From Chara braunii (Eukaryota; Streptophyta; Charophyceae; Charales; Characeae): a stretch of 64,000 nt of DNA. Positions 53,513-64,000 of the stretch are shown here, piece after piece; position 1 is the stretch's first letter, and each line of letters starts with the position of its first letter. The notes under the pieces were generated by a model. That model worked only from the letters and a program-made list of their open reading frames with translations. It ran no database searches and was not told the DNA's origin. The position numbers were made by a program, and so were the translations under genes. The DNA is taken from contig BFEA01000034.1 in assembly GCA_003427395.1 (NCBI GenBank), positions 1,894,319 to 1,958,318 of the forward strand. Direction: 5' to 3'.

Positions 53513-55303
53513 GGGATGTGCTGTGATGGTGTTTCTCTTCTATTCTTCTTAGCAATTTTGGTATCTGGCGCAAGTCGCCCTTGTCCTTTTTGGATCGGCA
53601 CCTCGGATTTTTCCTTTGTTTCTTCTCAGAGACTGATGTGTGATGGTCTCCCCCACTCCCCTTCTCTTTCTATTTGAATGGGCAAATCTGATTGGTTGGT
53701 CACCTGCGATGGAATCTGGTGTGATCTCCAGGCCGATGGCCAAATAAGTGTTGCATAAGGATCATCGACTTCTTTTGTTTGTATGTGTGTGTGTGTGAAG
53801 CTGGATGTACAAATGTTTGGTGTGTTTCTGTCTGCGTATGGATTAGATAAGCATGCTAGATTATTATATGTTTGTCTCCCTATAGGATTATCCACCTTGT
53901 CAGCTCGCGCCTTCACCCATCTGACCGAAGGACACGTCTTGTGCACGCACATGTAGGCCCGACCAAGGAAGGTCGCTACTTACACTCGTGTCTGCAAAAC
54001 CTGTATTCGGCCCAACTTCCCGAATAGCTGGCTTTCCACCCCGACTTGCAGTATGAATATCGAAATCCCCTCTCGTATCACTGACCGCAAGTGCTTGAGG
54101 GATCGGGAATTCCGGGAATATTGGGAACACTCTTGCTTGTCTGCACGATCAAGGGCGGAACCTCCAAAATTTCCTTATTTAACGGGGAACGAATGCGTTT
54201 GCGAGTGGGATATCGATCAGGCCTTGGGACGTTGTCGGGCGGCTCAAACCTATCGCCGCCGTTTACTTCCTCTGAAAAAGTGAGCCTTAAGGACTAAAAT
54301 TCAATTTCTGAGTGTGTTCGATCGGATTGAAGTTCGTGGTTGGAGCCGAGAAAGCGAGATTTATTATTTGAAAACGGAATCACAGAATGTCCGGACTGGC
54401 ATACCGAAGGTGAGACACATAACTAAACGAGGATGCTCGACGACTCAGTGAAACGTTGTCACAGAATTGAAGGGAAACGTGAAAGGGAGTAATTGGGACT
54501 CACTCGCGTTCGATTGGGAAAAAGGGTTATGCTTGTCCGTGGGTGTGCGGTCGCGGACCAAAGTGGACCGAGGAAACACGTTGCACCAGAGACTCGATCG
54601 AGGAAAGGCGGAAAGACCGCTATGAGAAGGGAAACAAAGAACATCAGTGTTCGGACAATAGTTGCGGTGGGATGATTGATGGAGCTTCCAAATTGGCTGA
54701 GTGTCGGGCCGTTAGTAGGTTGGACTCGTTTGCAAGTGTGAAACGAAGAGGGCTGGGGAAATACTCGAGGCCCGGAGTAGCTTCGGTACCAGGCCGCTGC
54801 GAGTTCCCGACAGCAGGGCCTGTTTTGTCGCACTCATGCTTGTTCGGATGACGAAGTAGGCTCAAGCATTGGCTTGGGACTAGGCCCGGTACCGAGGCGG
54901 TGCAATCTTCGGGACAGCGTGCCCGACTCTCGGTGGACCGGTGGCTACTGCTGATGGGGCCAACAAAGTACTTAAGCTGGACCGGGCCCGTTCTTGGGGG
55001 GAGGGCTGGGAAGGGACACTTGTGCCGGCACACGGGAGTGCGCTGGTCCCTAGGCGCACAAGTCCCCGATCTCCGGGGATTGAGAACGCCCTGGGGATGG
55101 GCGTACAGGCGAGCGAACAGGTACATCTGGGGGAACGAGCGTGTGCTTTCAGGAAGGTGCTTACCTGGAGGAGGGGGCGGGCTTCGTTCATGCACGGGAG
55201 CTCAGGCTCGAAAACGCACGAGACAAACGATCGAAGGGCGGGTTTGGATCACATGAGATGATCAAATCACGCATCAGCAGGGTTATGGAGGGGGCAGTGC
55301 ATG
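53509..55303. other. 1.8 kb without a recognisable gene
   Basis: The longest frame (54644-55195, minus, 183 codons) is GC-rich, Pro/Ser/Arg-heavy and overlaps equally long frames on the plus strand, which argues against coding. A GTGTGTGTGTG stretch lies at 53782-53798. I see no repeat family. Confidence 0.4.
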
Positions 55304-55693
55304 AACTGGGATGATGAGTCCCAGTTGAGGTTGAGACGCACTAAGGAGCGCTGGTGCACACATGTACACAAGGTATGCTCCTACTTTAATGCACCCTCCA
55401 GGGCAAGGAATCTGGTCAGGTTCACTCACGGGAGTTGCGGACAGCTTCCCACCCAATCAGCGGGAAGCAAATGACGCACGAACCAGTGCACAAGCAGGAT
55501 TTCTTCCCGCGCAAACGCATCAAAACCACATGACAGTGTGAACTAATCAACGCGCAGGGTGGTCCTCGTACGCAAAGAAACGAGCTTGATCAGGCGCACT
55601 GATCAAGTGGAAGTTAATCAGGTGCGCACGGACAATCGAGCTATCATGCAAGGGAAAGAGCTTGATCAGGCGCACTGATCAAGTGTGCGCAGA
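55304..55693. repeat. cluster of four small palindromes
   Basis: AACTGGGA/TCCCAGTT with 7-base loop TGATGAG (55304-55326), GCTTCCC/GGGAAGC with an 11-base loop (55444-55468), and CTTGATCA/TGATCAAG with 7-base loop GGCGCAC twice (55585-55607 and 55671-55693). The last two belong to an 86-bp tandem duplication. The arms of the different hairpins are unrelated in sequence, but architecture is similar. Confidence 0.75.
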
Positions 55694-57207
55694 CAATCAA
55701 TCTACCAAGCGTGGGGGAGCTCTGCACTTACGGTAGTAGCACACGCACTAGCAGAGCCCGTGGCTGCGCGGGAGTAAGGAAAGGGCATGCTTGGGCAAAC
55801 TAGTGTGGAACGGGGAAAAAAACAAGGTGTGTCTTCCTTGATGAACGCGCCCCTTCGGGTGAGTGTGGTCTGTTCGAGGAAAGCACCTGGATGCGTCTGT
55901 GCACTAGGTTCTTCTGTCTTTTTTTCGAGGGACAGTCACTCAAGTTCGGCGCGGCTACACTGTCAAGAGGGCGTACACACGTGAGAGAAAGAAAGAGGGG
56001 AAGAGAGAAAGCAATCCATCTCAGGTGCGGACCAGGACCAGATCTCAATCAGATTCCACAGGGAGACGGTACCCAACTATCACCCAACGCAATCAGTGCT
56101 TGAAGTTCATTCGGTGCCTTGAGCATTGCTCATGAGTGCCTTGTCTAGCGGATTATAAGGTGCCTAATGAGCCAATGAACCTGGACCCTACAGTGCTTGA
56201 AGTTCATTCCGTATTAGACAGCAGTAGGAAGAGCAGGAGAGGACGAATGTATCATTGCATGCTCTACCTGCAGATCCATTTTGTTTTGTTACCGGGTGAG
56301 CAGTTGAGAGCCCCGACGCAAGGAAAATAAATTTCTACGATATGCATCTTTCCATGTTCTAGCTGAAGATTCGTGCTGCTTTTCTCATCATGGCGCAGAA
56401 GGCCAAGTATGTGGCGGTGTATCCATCCACATCTTTGCTGAAGATCCCTTTTGTTCCACCTCATCAAGTGCGTAATTGCGCGGGTGGTCGAGCACTGATG
56501 ATGTCAACAAGGCACTGAACCTTCCCATATTCCTAGATATGGTCAATTAGCCGTGGAGACCGTCGTACCCTGTCAAGGAAGCCAAAATTTTTATATTACG
56601 AGAGTATGAATGGGTACTGGATGTCTTGTAGGTGAACCCACACACGTGCCAGACAACCCACCATCCCCGCGCGGGAGAACAAGGCAACAGTGACCAGCGA
56701 GAGTTAATTGGCTTGAACTTGCGAATCTGATCATCTGCAGATTGCGCTTGTAATCCTACCAAAGGAAAAACGCATGAACGGGGACATTTACCTGGTCACA
56801 TACATGCACAAAGCTCATGTACCCTGCAGGTGGCAACTGAGCCCTCACTCGCAGGGACTAGATCTCTTTCAATGATCTAATTGCATGGGAAAGGAGCGCG
56901 CATGTCGGGAGAGACAGGGCATCTTTCCACATTTCAGTTGAAGATTCATATAGTGAGTGATCCAGCAGGCCGCAGCGCCCTCAACTTGTGTGCTTGCACA
57001 CCACACACGCACACACACGCACACGCAGACAGACATAGCGAGAGAGAGATCGATAGAGAGTCATACGTTCGCAAAGTGAGGGGTGAATGAACCTGGGCTG
57101 AGTTGTGCGCCAGATCCATCCAACATAGCAGGAGAAAGGACAAGTGCAGAAGCGGTTATCGGGTAGCTGAAAATTCAGGAATGAAAATTATGAAGTGAGA
57201 TTTTTGG
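55694..57207. other. dispersed short repeats, no gene
   Basis: AGTGCTTGAAGTTCATTCSG occurs at 56096 and 56195. A block TGYATC...CAYRTTCTAGCTGAAGAT followed by a TTTTG-like end recurs near 56250, 56342, 56425 and 56912. CACACACGCACAC runs lie near 57000. Open frames are short. Confidence 0.5.
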
Positions 57208-57220
57208 NNNGNNTNNNANN

Positions 57221-57606
57221 CCTGAATGGTCCTGAAGTGGTGAAAGGTNCGAAGACCCTGAAAACCACCTGTTTAGGCAGGCTGCATCCTCAAGTGGTGA
57301 AGGGTGTCCTGAAGTGGTGATGAAAAATACGACTGTTGTCTGAAAATCCTGAATAATCCTGAAGTGGTGAAAGGTCCGAAGACCATGAAAACCACCCTTC
57401 ACCACTTGAGGATGCAGCCTGCCTAAACAGGTGGTTTTCAGGGTCTTCGAANCTTTCACCACTTCAGGACCATTCAGGATTTTCAGACCTGAATGGTCCT
57501 GAAGTGGTGAAAGGTCCGAAGACCCTGAAAACCACCTGTTTAGGCAGGCTGCATCCTCAAGTGGTGAAGGGTGTCCTGAAGTGGTGATGAAAAATACGAC
57601 TGTTGT
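57221..57606. repeat. forward-inverted-forward repeat beside ambiguous bases
   Basis: A ~120-bp unit (CCTGAATGGTCCTGAAGTGG to AAAAATACGACTGTTGT) occurs at 57221-57345 and again at 57488-57606. Between them, 57386-57486 is an inverted copy of its central part (the blocks with ACCACCTGTTTAGGCAGGCT and CTTCACCACTT). Ambiguous bases cluster at 57208-57220, with single Ns at 57249 and 57452. The arrangement may be real or a mis-assembly. Confidence 0.8.
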
Positions 57607-58380
57607 TAACCTTCTCTCGACAAGTGAAGAGAGAGAGAGGGAGAGGGAGGCTGCCGAGGGGAGGCAAAGGAGTGAATGGATCTGGCTCATGTGGCCGACC
57701 AGATTTGGTCCAAAAGTGTGGCGGCACATGGACACACTGACACAGACGAGCACAACAGCGAGCTTGAATGGACAAGGAAACAAAGAAGTGAAAAGAAATA
57801 GAGAGGGAGGAAGGAGAAACGGGCATTCTTCACTGGCTAGGCACGTGGTGAGACGGGAAAGGAGGAGCTACCCTACCACAGATTCTAAAATAAATTCGAT
57901 GAATATTCACCTGTTAAAATAAGCAAATTCCCCATTTGCAACTAGATTTCTTGCGAATTCCGAAAATGTCCCTCGGTGAGGGCAGTTGGCTGTACTGATC
58001 AGAAGCTTTCTGAGACGACCTCGTGATTGGGGTTTGGTAACACATGTCATTGAAAGTGGGACTCTGGGTCGGAGCGGGAGATGCTCTTCCGTTCCTTTTC
58101 AAGATTTTATCCATAAAATCTAATGAATTTATTTATTTATTTGGGGTCTCTCACCCAAACGGTTGAACCTTAGGTCTAGGCGAAAAAGGTCTGGTGAGGG
58201 TGCACATAGAAGGAGACAGCCCTAGCAACTTGAAGTGTCAGCCAAAGTCTGGTCAGCGGTTCAGTGAGATGAACTAATTGCGGTGTCACAAATCTGAAAG
58301 TTACGGACCTGACCAACAGCTACGGACTCTGTGCTACCAAGTTGTTAGCTAGTCTGCCTTGATCAGCACGCTGATGCAGC
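57607..58380. other. no recognisable feature
   Basis: A purine-rich GAGAG stretch (57626-57650) is followed by unique DNA with no convincing frame. Confidence 0.4.
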
Positions 58381-59245
58381 AAGCTAAAAACCAGTAAAGT
58401 CTGTTGTCACAACAGACAGCGGCATGACAAGCTCAAAACCAGTAAAGTCTGTGGACACAACAGACAGTGGCAGGATACCAAAACATCAAGCATAGACTTC
58501 ATGCAGACTCAGATCTCAGACTCAAGCTCGAGGACCGAGTTCACAACTGACAGCAAAACCAAGGTTAAATCAGCAACAGACTGGAGACTCACGATTGGAT
58601 TCGGGGCGACCAACGGACTCAAACTTGAGTTTGACAACAGACCCTGAGATGAATTGGCGACACTTGTCAAACTTGGCAGTCCGATCGCTCTGAAAAACCG
58701 GACTCAATATCAAGGCCACAAATCCAATGGGAACGTACCGAGACAACGGACTCAACGAAGTACCAGACACAGAACCAGCGAAAACTAGACTCTGACCCGG
58801 CGACAAAACCTGCAGTCTAAAAAAAGAAGCGGAGTCGGGACTCAGACATGGGCGTGGTACACACACAACAAAGGCAGGCTACTACTGAGAACTCGACAAA
58901 CAACAGCATACTCAATGAAACTGTGAGGCGAACACACTCAACTACAGACGGACTCCTGTTTCAGCAAGCACAAAGTCAAACTGAAAAATCAGTACATCAC
59001 AGACTCATAGTCAGAAACCCGGGCTCTTGTTCTGGAAGGACGGCCAAGGCTATGCTCAGCATAGCTTAGAAAATACCCCAGAGATTGAACACCGCTGAGC
59101 CACCGGATCTCGGATACAGAAAGCTGCGGCAGTGACACATCTCAAGGACTGCTGCAGCAACGGATCCCAGATACAGAAAGCTACAATAGTGTCACATCTC
59201 AAGGACTGTCGCAGCAGCGGATCTCGGATACCAAAGACTGCAGCA
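58381..59245. repeat. short tandem repeats with hairpins
   Basis: A 48-bp duplication (58381-58428 and 58429-58476) contains GTCTGTTGTCACAACAGAC (58399-58417), a near-perfect palindrome with 9-bp arms; the second unit has it mutated to GTCTGTGGACACAACAGAC. From 58480 to 59060 GGACTCAAA/CAGACTCAG words recur irregularly. At 59100-59245 a ~62-bp unit (CGGATCTCGGATACAGAAAG, then ACATCTCAAGGACTG) is repeated three times. Confidence 0.7.
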
Positions 59246-59539
59246 GCGACGAAACCAAGCCGAGCACAACTCGGTCAACTGTAACTTTTCTGGTCCCGTT
59301 TTCGCAGAGAAGGTTGATTTGGTCGAAGCCCTTTTGCCCAGGTGGATTGCCGAATCATCGGCCAGAATGAGTACGAGACTCAGAGAGTTCTAAGGGGAGT
59401 GGCTTGGACTCGAAGGGTTAGTTGCAGACGACTTGGAATAAGCTGACGGTCTGACCTCGATGTTGCATTAGGTTTGCCACAACACAAGATAAGGCCGAAC
59501 ACTGTTGTTTCAGTGCATGCTGAGACAAACTCTCATGTC

Positions 59540-61985
59540 AAACTCGTTGTCATGTTCCTACTTGGGATGATGTTCCGGATGATCTTTCCCTTCATGTGCA
59601 TGTGCTATTCATTAGTTTAGCCACTCATTGTCATGTTCATACTTAGTGTGATGATCCGGTTGATCTTCCCTTCATATGCATGTGCTTTTCATTAGTCTAG
59701 CCATCTCTTTGTCTTGTTCATACTTGGTGTGATGTACCGAATGATCTTCCCTTCATGTACATGTGCTTTTTATTAGTCTAGCCACTCATTGTCATGTTCA
59801 TACTTAAGATGATGTTCTGGATGATCTTCCCTTCATGTACATGTGCTTTTCATTAGTCTAGCCACTCACTTGTCAAGTTCATGTTTGATGTGATGTTCCG
59901 GATCTTTACTTAGTCAATCTCTTCTCCTTGTGCATGTGCTTCCATTAGTCTAGCCTCCCATTGTCCAGTTCATGTTTGATGTGATGTTCCGGATCTTTAC
60001 TTAGTTAGTCCTTTCTCTTTGTGCATGTGCTTCCAGTAGTCTAGCCTCTCCTTGTCAAGTTCATGTTCTGGATCTTTGCCTAGTTGATCCTTCTCTTTGT
60101 GCATTGTCAAGTTCATGTTCCGGATCTTTGCTTAGTTGATCCCTTCTCTTTGTGCATTGTCAAGGTCATGTTCCGGATCTCTACTTAATTGGTCTCTTCT
60201 CTTTGTGCATGTGCTTCCACTAGTCTAGCCTCTCCTTGTAAAGTTCATGTTCCGGATCCCTACTTAATTGGTCTCTTTTCTTTGTGCATGTGCTTCCACT
60301 AGTCTAGCCTCTCCTTGTCAAGTTCATGTTCCGGATCTTTGCCTAGTTGATCCTTCTCTTTGTGCATTGTCAAGTTCATGTTCCGGATCGTTGCTTAGTT
60401 GATCCCTTCTCTTTGTGCATTGTCAAGTTCATGTTCCGGATCTCTACTTAATTGGTCTCTTCTCTTTGTGCATGTGCCTCCACTAGTCTAGCCTCTCCTT
60501 GTCAAGTTCATGTTTCGGGTCTTTGCCTAGTTGATCCTCTTCTCTTTGTGCATTTTCAAGTTCATGTTCCGGATCTTTGCTTGGCTGATCCCTTCTCTTT
60601 GTGCATTGTCAAGATTATGTTCCGGATCTTTGCTTAGTTAGTCTCTTCTCTTTGTGCATGTGCTTACTTTAGTCTAGTCTCTCATTGTCAAGTTCATGTT
60701 CCGGATCTTTGCTTAGTTGATCTCTACTCCTTGTGCATGTACTTCCACTAGTCTAGTCTCTCATTGTCAAGTTCATGTTCCGGATCTTTGCTTAGTTGAT
60801 CTCTTCTCTTTGTGCATGTGCTTTCCACTAGTCTAGTCTTTCATTGTCAAGTTCATGTTTTGATGTGAAATTTCGGATCTTTACTTCACTGATCTCTATT
60901 CTTTGTGCATGTGTTTTCCACTAGTCTAGTCTCTCATTGTCAAGATCATGTTCCGGATCTTTGCTTAGTTGATCTCTTCTCTTTGTGTATGTACTTTCCG
61001 CTAGTCTAGTCTTTCATTGTCAAGTTCATGTTTGATGTGATGTTCCGGATCTTTACCTAGTTAGTCTCTTCTCTTTGTGCATGTGCTTCCACTAGCCTAG
61101 CCTCTCATTGTCAAGTTCATGTTTGATGTGATGTTCCGGATCTTTACTTAATCGATCTCTTCTCTTTGTGCATATGCTTTCCACTAGTCTAGCCTCTCAT
61201 TGTCAAGTTCATGTTGGATGTGATGTTCCGGATCGTTACCTAGTTGATCTCTTCCCCTTGTGCATGTGCTTCCACTAGTCTAGTCTCTCATTGTCAAGTT
61301 CATGTTAGATGTGATGTTCCGGATCTTTACCTAGTTGATCTCTTCCCCTTGTGCATGTGCTTCCACTAGTCTAGTCTCTCATTGTCAAGTTCATGTTTGA
61401 TGTGATGTTCCGGATCTCTACTTAGTTAGTCTCTTCTCCTTGTGCATATACTTTCCACTAGTCTAGTCTCTCATTGTCAAGTTTATGTTTGATGTGGTGT
61501 CCCGGATCTTTACTTAGTTGATCTCTTCTCCTTGTGCATGTGCTTCCACTAGTCTAGCCTCTCCTTGTCAAGTTCATGTTTGGTGTTATGTTCTCTTCTC
61601 CTTTTGCATGTACTTTCCACAAATCTAGTCTCTCGTTGTCAAGTTTATGTTTGATGTGGTGTTCCGGAGCTTTACTTAGTTAGTCTCTTCTCCTTGTGCA
61701 TGTGCTTCCACTAGTCTAGCCTCTCTTTGTCAAGTTCATGGCCCGGATCTTTGCTTAAGTGGTCTCTTCTCTTTGTGCATGTGTTTCCACTAGCCTAGTC
61801 TCTCATTGTCAAGTTCATGTTCCGGATCTTTACTTAATTGGTCTCTTCTCTTTGTGCATATGCTTTCCACTAGTCCAGTCTTTCATTGTCAAGTTCATGT
61901 TTGGTATGATGTTCCGGATCTTGTTTAGATAACCTTCTTCTCTATGAGCATGTGTTTTCCAATGGCCTAGCTTCTCATTGTCATA
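59540..61985. repeat. 2.4-kb diverged satellite
   Basis: Tandem units of mostly 75-125 bp share TGTCAAGTTCATGTT, an optional TGATGTGATG, TTCCGGATCTTTRCTTAGTT, then GATCTCTTCTCTTTGTGCAT, GTGCTTCCACTAGTCTAGCC and TCTCATTG. About 25 units are present. Unit length differs mainly by presence or absence of the TTTGATGTGATG and TCCACTAGTCTAGCC parts, so higher-order variants exist. No coding frame is retained. Confidence 0.88.
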
Positions 61986-62084
61986 TCATTCCAGGATATA
62001 CTTATTCAAATCTTTCACTATGGGGCGGGTGATCGACGTTTGGTTGCTACTACGGGAAGCAGATTTGATTAGGAGTTCTTCTTG

Positions 62085-62089
<5 letters not shown>

Positions 62090-62159
<70 letters not shown>

Positions 62160-63345
62160 TCTCCCCCTTTTCCTCCTTCCTCCTCTAGACCCCTCTTTCG
62201 CCCCCTCTTTATCACCTTGTCTTCTCTCTCCCTCTCTCCAGTTCCCTCACTTGGCATATGACTGACCCCTTCTCCCCTCACTTGGAAACATTGCCAGGGT
62301 ATAGACGGTAAACGAAATCAGACTTCACTTGGTGGAGAAAGAGGGCAAGGGGAGGATAGCCGGTCCCTTGTGCCACCAAGGAGGCAAAAGAGAAAGGACG
62401 TTTGAAAAAGTGGGAGAAAGGCGGAATCCGGAAGAGAACATAAGTTGAAAGTGAGGTCAGTTTGACTCAACCATTTCCCCGACTGCATGACTATGAGAAG
62501 AGAATGGGCTGACTAAGCAACAAGAGGGAACAAAGAGCGGCCAAATAATTTGAAAAGATAGGCATGTGAGAAGGGCTATGTGTTGACCCCCAACGGGGGA
62601 TTGTATGGATTTTCGTGCTTGTGTGGGATTGTGTAGGTGAGTGATGGCTAGAAATGCCTTGAGCGGGATGGGGGCGAGAGGAACTGGGCACCAAGAGGGA
62701 AAGGGAAGAGGGATAAAGGGGCTATGGGACCCTTGACATAGAGCCAACCCATGGGAATGACTTTTGCGCTTAAAGACTTGGAATGTAAATGAGAGTGCAA
62801 TCGTACCAAGGAAAATGTGATGTTGTGTGTGCATGCATATGAGGACCCCGAAAAGATTAAGGGGCCTACTTCAATAAGGAAGAAAGCAAATTGTGAAACC
62901 CGATGGATGCGTAGAGGCGAGGGAGAGGACGGCTCCGCCGCACCCCGATGACACCATATAGCCACAATGCTTAGGGAAATGGTGTGTGGCCTAAGGATGA
63001 CGCTTAGCCTACGCACAAGAGAAGAGAAACACTCAAAGAATCCTTGGACTGCCTGCGCATTGGAAGGTGCAATTGCATGAGAACACAACAAAGAATAAAA
63101 AAAAATCAGCGTTGCGGAACGACCAGCGAGACTACCACCTGGCGTAAGGGTTGAGCTACATCCCCAATGTCAAAGCTCTCTCGCGCGATGGCCCACCCCC
63201 ATCCATCTCAAAGCACTAGGTGGGGTTGACCTCGGGACGAACAGCCCGCGCCCTGAGCATGAGCGTGGGCGGGCCGAGCCAACTGGGACCCGCAGTGGGG
63301 TCGACTAAGGCTCGAAAGTCTACCGGGGTTTGACCCTACAACGGG
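62090..63345. repeat. 1.25-kb dispersed repeat, copy 2
   Basis: It starts with (CT)n (62090-62157) and matches 7206-8470 throughout (shared blocks listed there). On the minus strand GGGGATGTAGCTCA (plus about 63150-63163) is followed by CAGGTGGTAGTCTCGCTGG, which resembles the D-loop and anticodon arm of tRNA-Ala, more clearly than in copy 1. Both copies lie directly after a tandem satellite or minisatellite on their left. Confidence 0.8.
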
Positions 63346-64000
63346 GTGGGTCTTAGAGCTGATTTCGCGTGCCGGCAGACCACTTCTTCCGACCGACAAC
63401 GTATTCCCCATCTCCCGAGCTGTCCTAGCTCATACACGTGTCACGTCGTCATGGAACTGGGGACCGAATTCCCTCCCTATCACCTCATCCTACCCTATCA
63501 CTCCCTAACCATCGTCTGGAAATACTGGTCGTGCAAACTGGCCGTGTCCAACTGTAAAGGTCCCAACTGCAGAGCAGGGCCTGAACACAGGCATTGGGGC
63601 CCGACCGGAAGCTACTGGAAGTTTCTCAGCCGGGCCACAAACAGCCAAATAGGGGTTGCCACTTCCATATAGGGAGTGAAGCAGCCAGGGTCAGGCATTC
63701 TGGCCCACGCAGGCCATGTGGTCACGCTGCTGCGTTGCTGCGCGAGAGGCTGCATGCTGCGTTAGCGGCCAGGGCGCATGCGGGCGCTGGTGAGGTGAGA
63801 GGGGTGCTGTTGGGCAACGGAGCGCGAGCAGCTATAGCCGGGCTGCACGGCGCAAGGGGCGATCGGTGGTCTTCAGGAAGGACGCAAGTGTGGGTGGTCC
63901 AGGAAGTGATGAGGGAAGGCAAGATACGTACCTGGTGCATGAGGGAGGTCGACTCATGTACATTGGTCTTCAAAGTCGAAGTGAGCCCGTTGCGTGAATG
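63346..64000. other. no recognisable feature
   Basis: GC-rich at the right end. GTGGTCACGCTGCTGCGTTG lies near 63720. No gene or repeat was recognised up to the window edge. Confidence 0.4.

Noticed and set aside
54644-55195. 183-codon minus frame
   Set aside because: Composition follows local GC content, equally long frames overlap on the plus strand, and no domain is recognisable.

Overview
This window reads as nuclear DNA of a repeat-rich eukaryote, most likely a plant or a streptophyte alga; a Chara-like charophyte is my guess, not something I can prove. The reasons are a spliceosomal U2 snRNA sequence, a Ty3/gypsy element with the classic plant initiator-tRNA primer site, two plant-style LINEs, a Penelope-like element whose GIY-YIG endonuclease precedes the reverse transcriptase, many microsatellites, and no operons or bacterial-type genes. 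I find no host protein gene that I can name. Nearly every long open frame is either a decayed transposon fragment or a shadow of simple sequence.

Layout. 0-12 kb: AT-rich unique DNA with hairpins, a poly-T block, a ~160-bp satellite (3.0-4.6 kb), a 54-bp minisatellite (5.4-7.1 kb), the first copy of a ~1.25-kb dispersed repeat (7.2-8.5 kb), a palindrome cluster (8.8-9.1 kb) and a 60-bp tandem array interrupted by a 305-base gap. 12-17 kb: a TGTGTCAC-type degenerate array, a ~450-bp tandem duplication and an ~80-bp repeat family. 17.8-21.5 kb: a decayed gypsy element on the minus strand. 22.4-28 kb: (CT)n with a gap, then DNA in which I recognise nothing. 28.1-30.0 kb: a TATA box followed by an array of palindromes whose arms differ between copies but remain complementary, then three ~120-bp repeats and a possible primer-binding site; this may be the transcribed leader of a large LTR.

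33-38 kb: tRNA-like SINE heads, a retroposon 3' end, an inverted-repeat element carrying a type III hammerhead ribozyme on the plus strand, one full-length and one truncated U2 sequence, and two tRNA-Lys-like SINE copies. 37.9-41.6 kb, minus strand: a decayed Penelope-like element with its GIY-YIG endonuclease 5' of the RT. About 1 kb beyond the RT on the same strand lies a type I hammerhead with a tiny stem III, the form known from Penelope-like elements. 41.9-43 kb: an unknown open frame and CAA repeats. 44.6-49.4 kb: a LINE on the plus strand with its endonuclease and RT core deleted. 51.5-52.5 kb: a related, 5'-truncated LINE on the minus strand. Between and around them are several copies of a poly(A)-tailed SINE family with a covarying 5' hairpin.

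55-64 kb: a palindrome cluster, a forward-inverted-forward repeat next to ambiguous bases, a 2.4-kb satellite and the second copy of the 1.25-kb repeat. The most noteworthy signals are the two hammerhead ribozymes, the domain-permuted Penelope element, and the recurrence, in several unrelated repeat families, of small hairpins whose arms change in a compensatory way.
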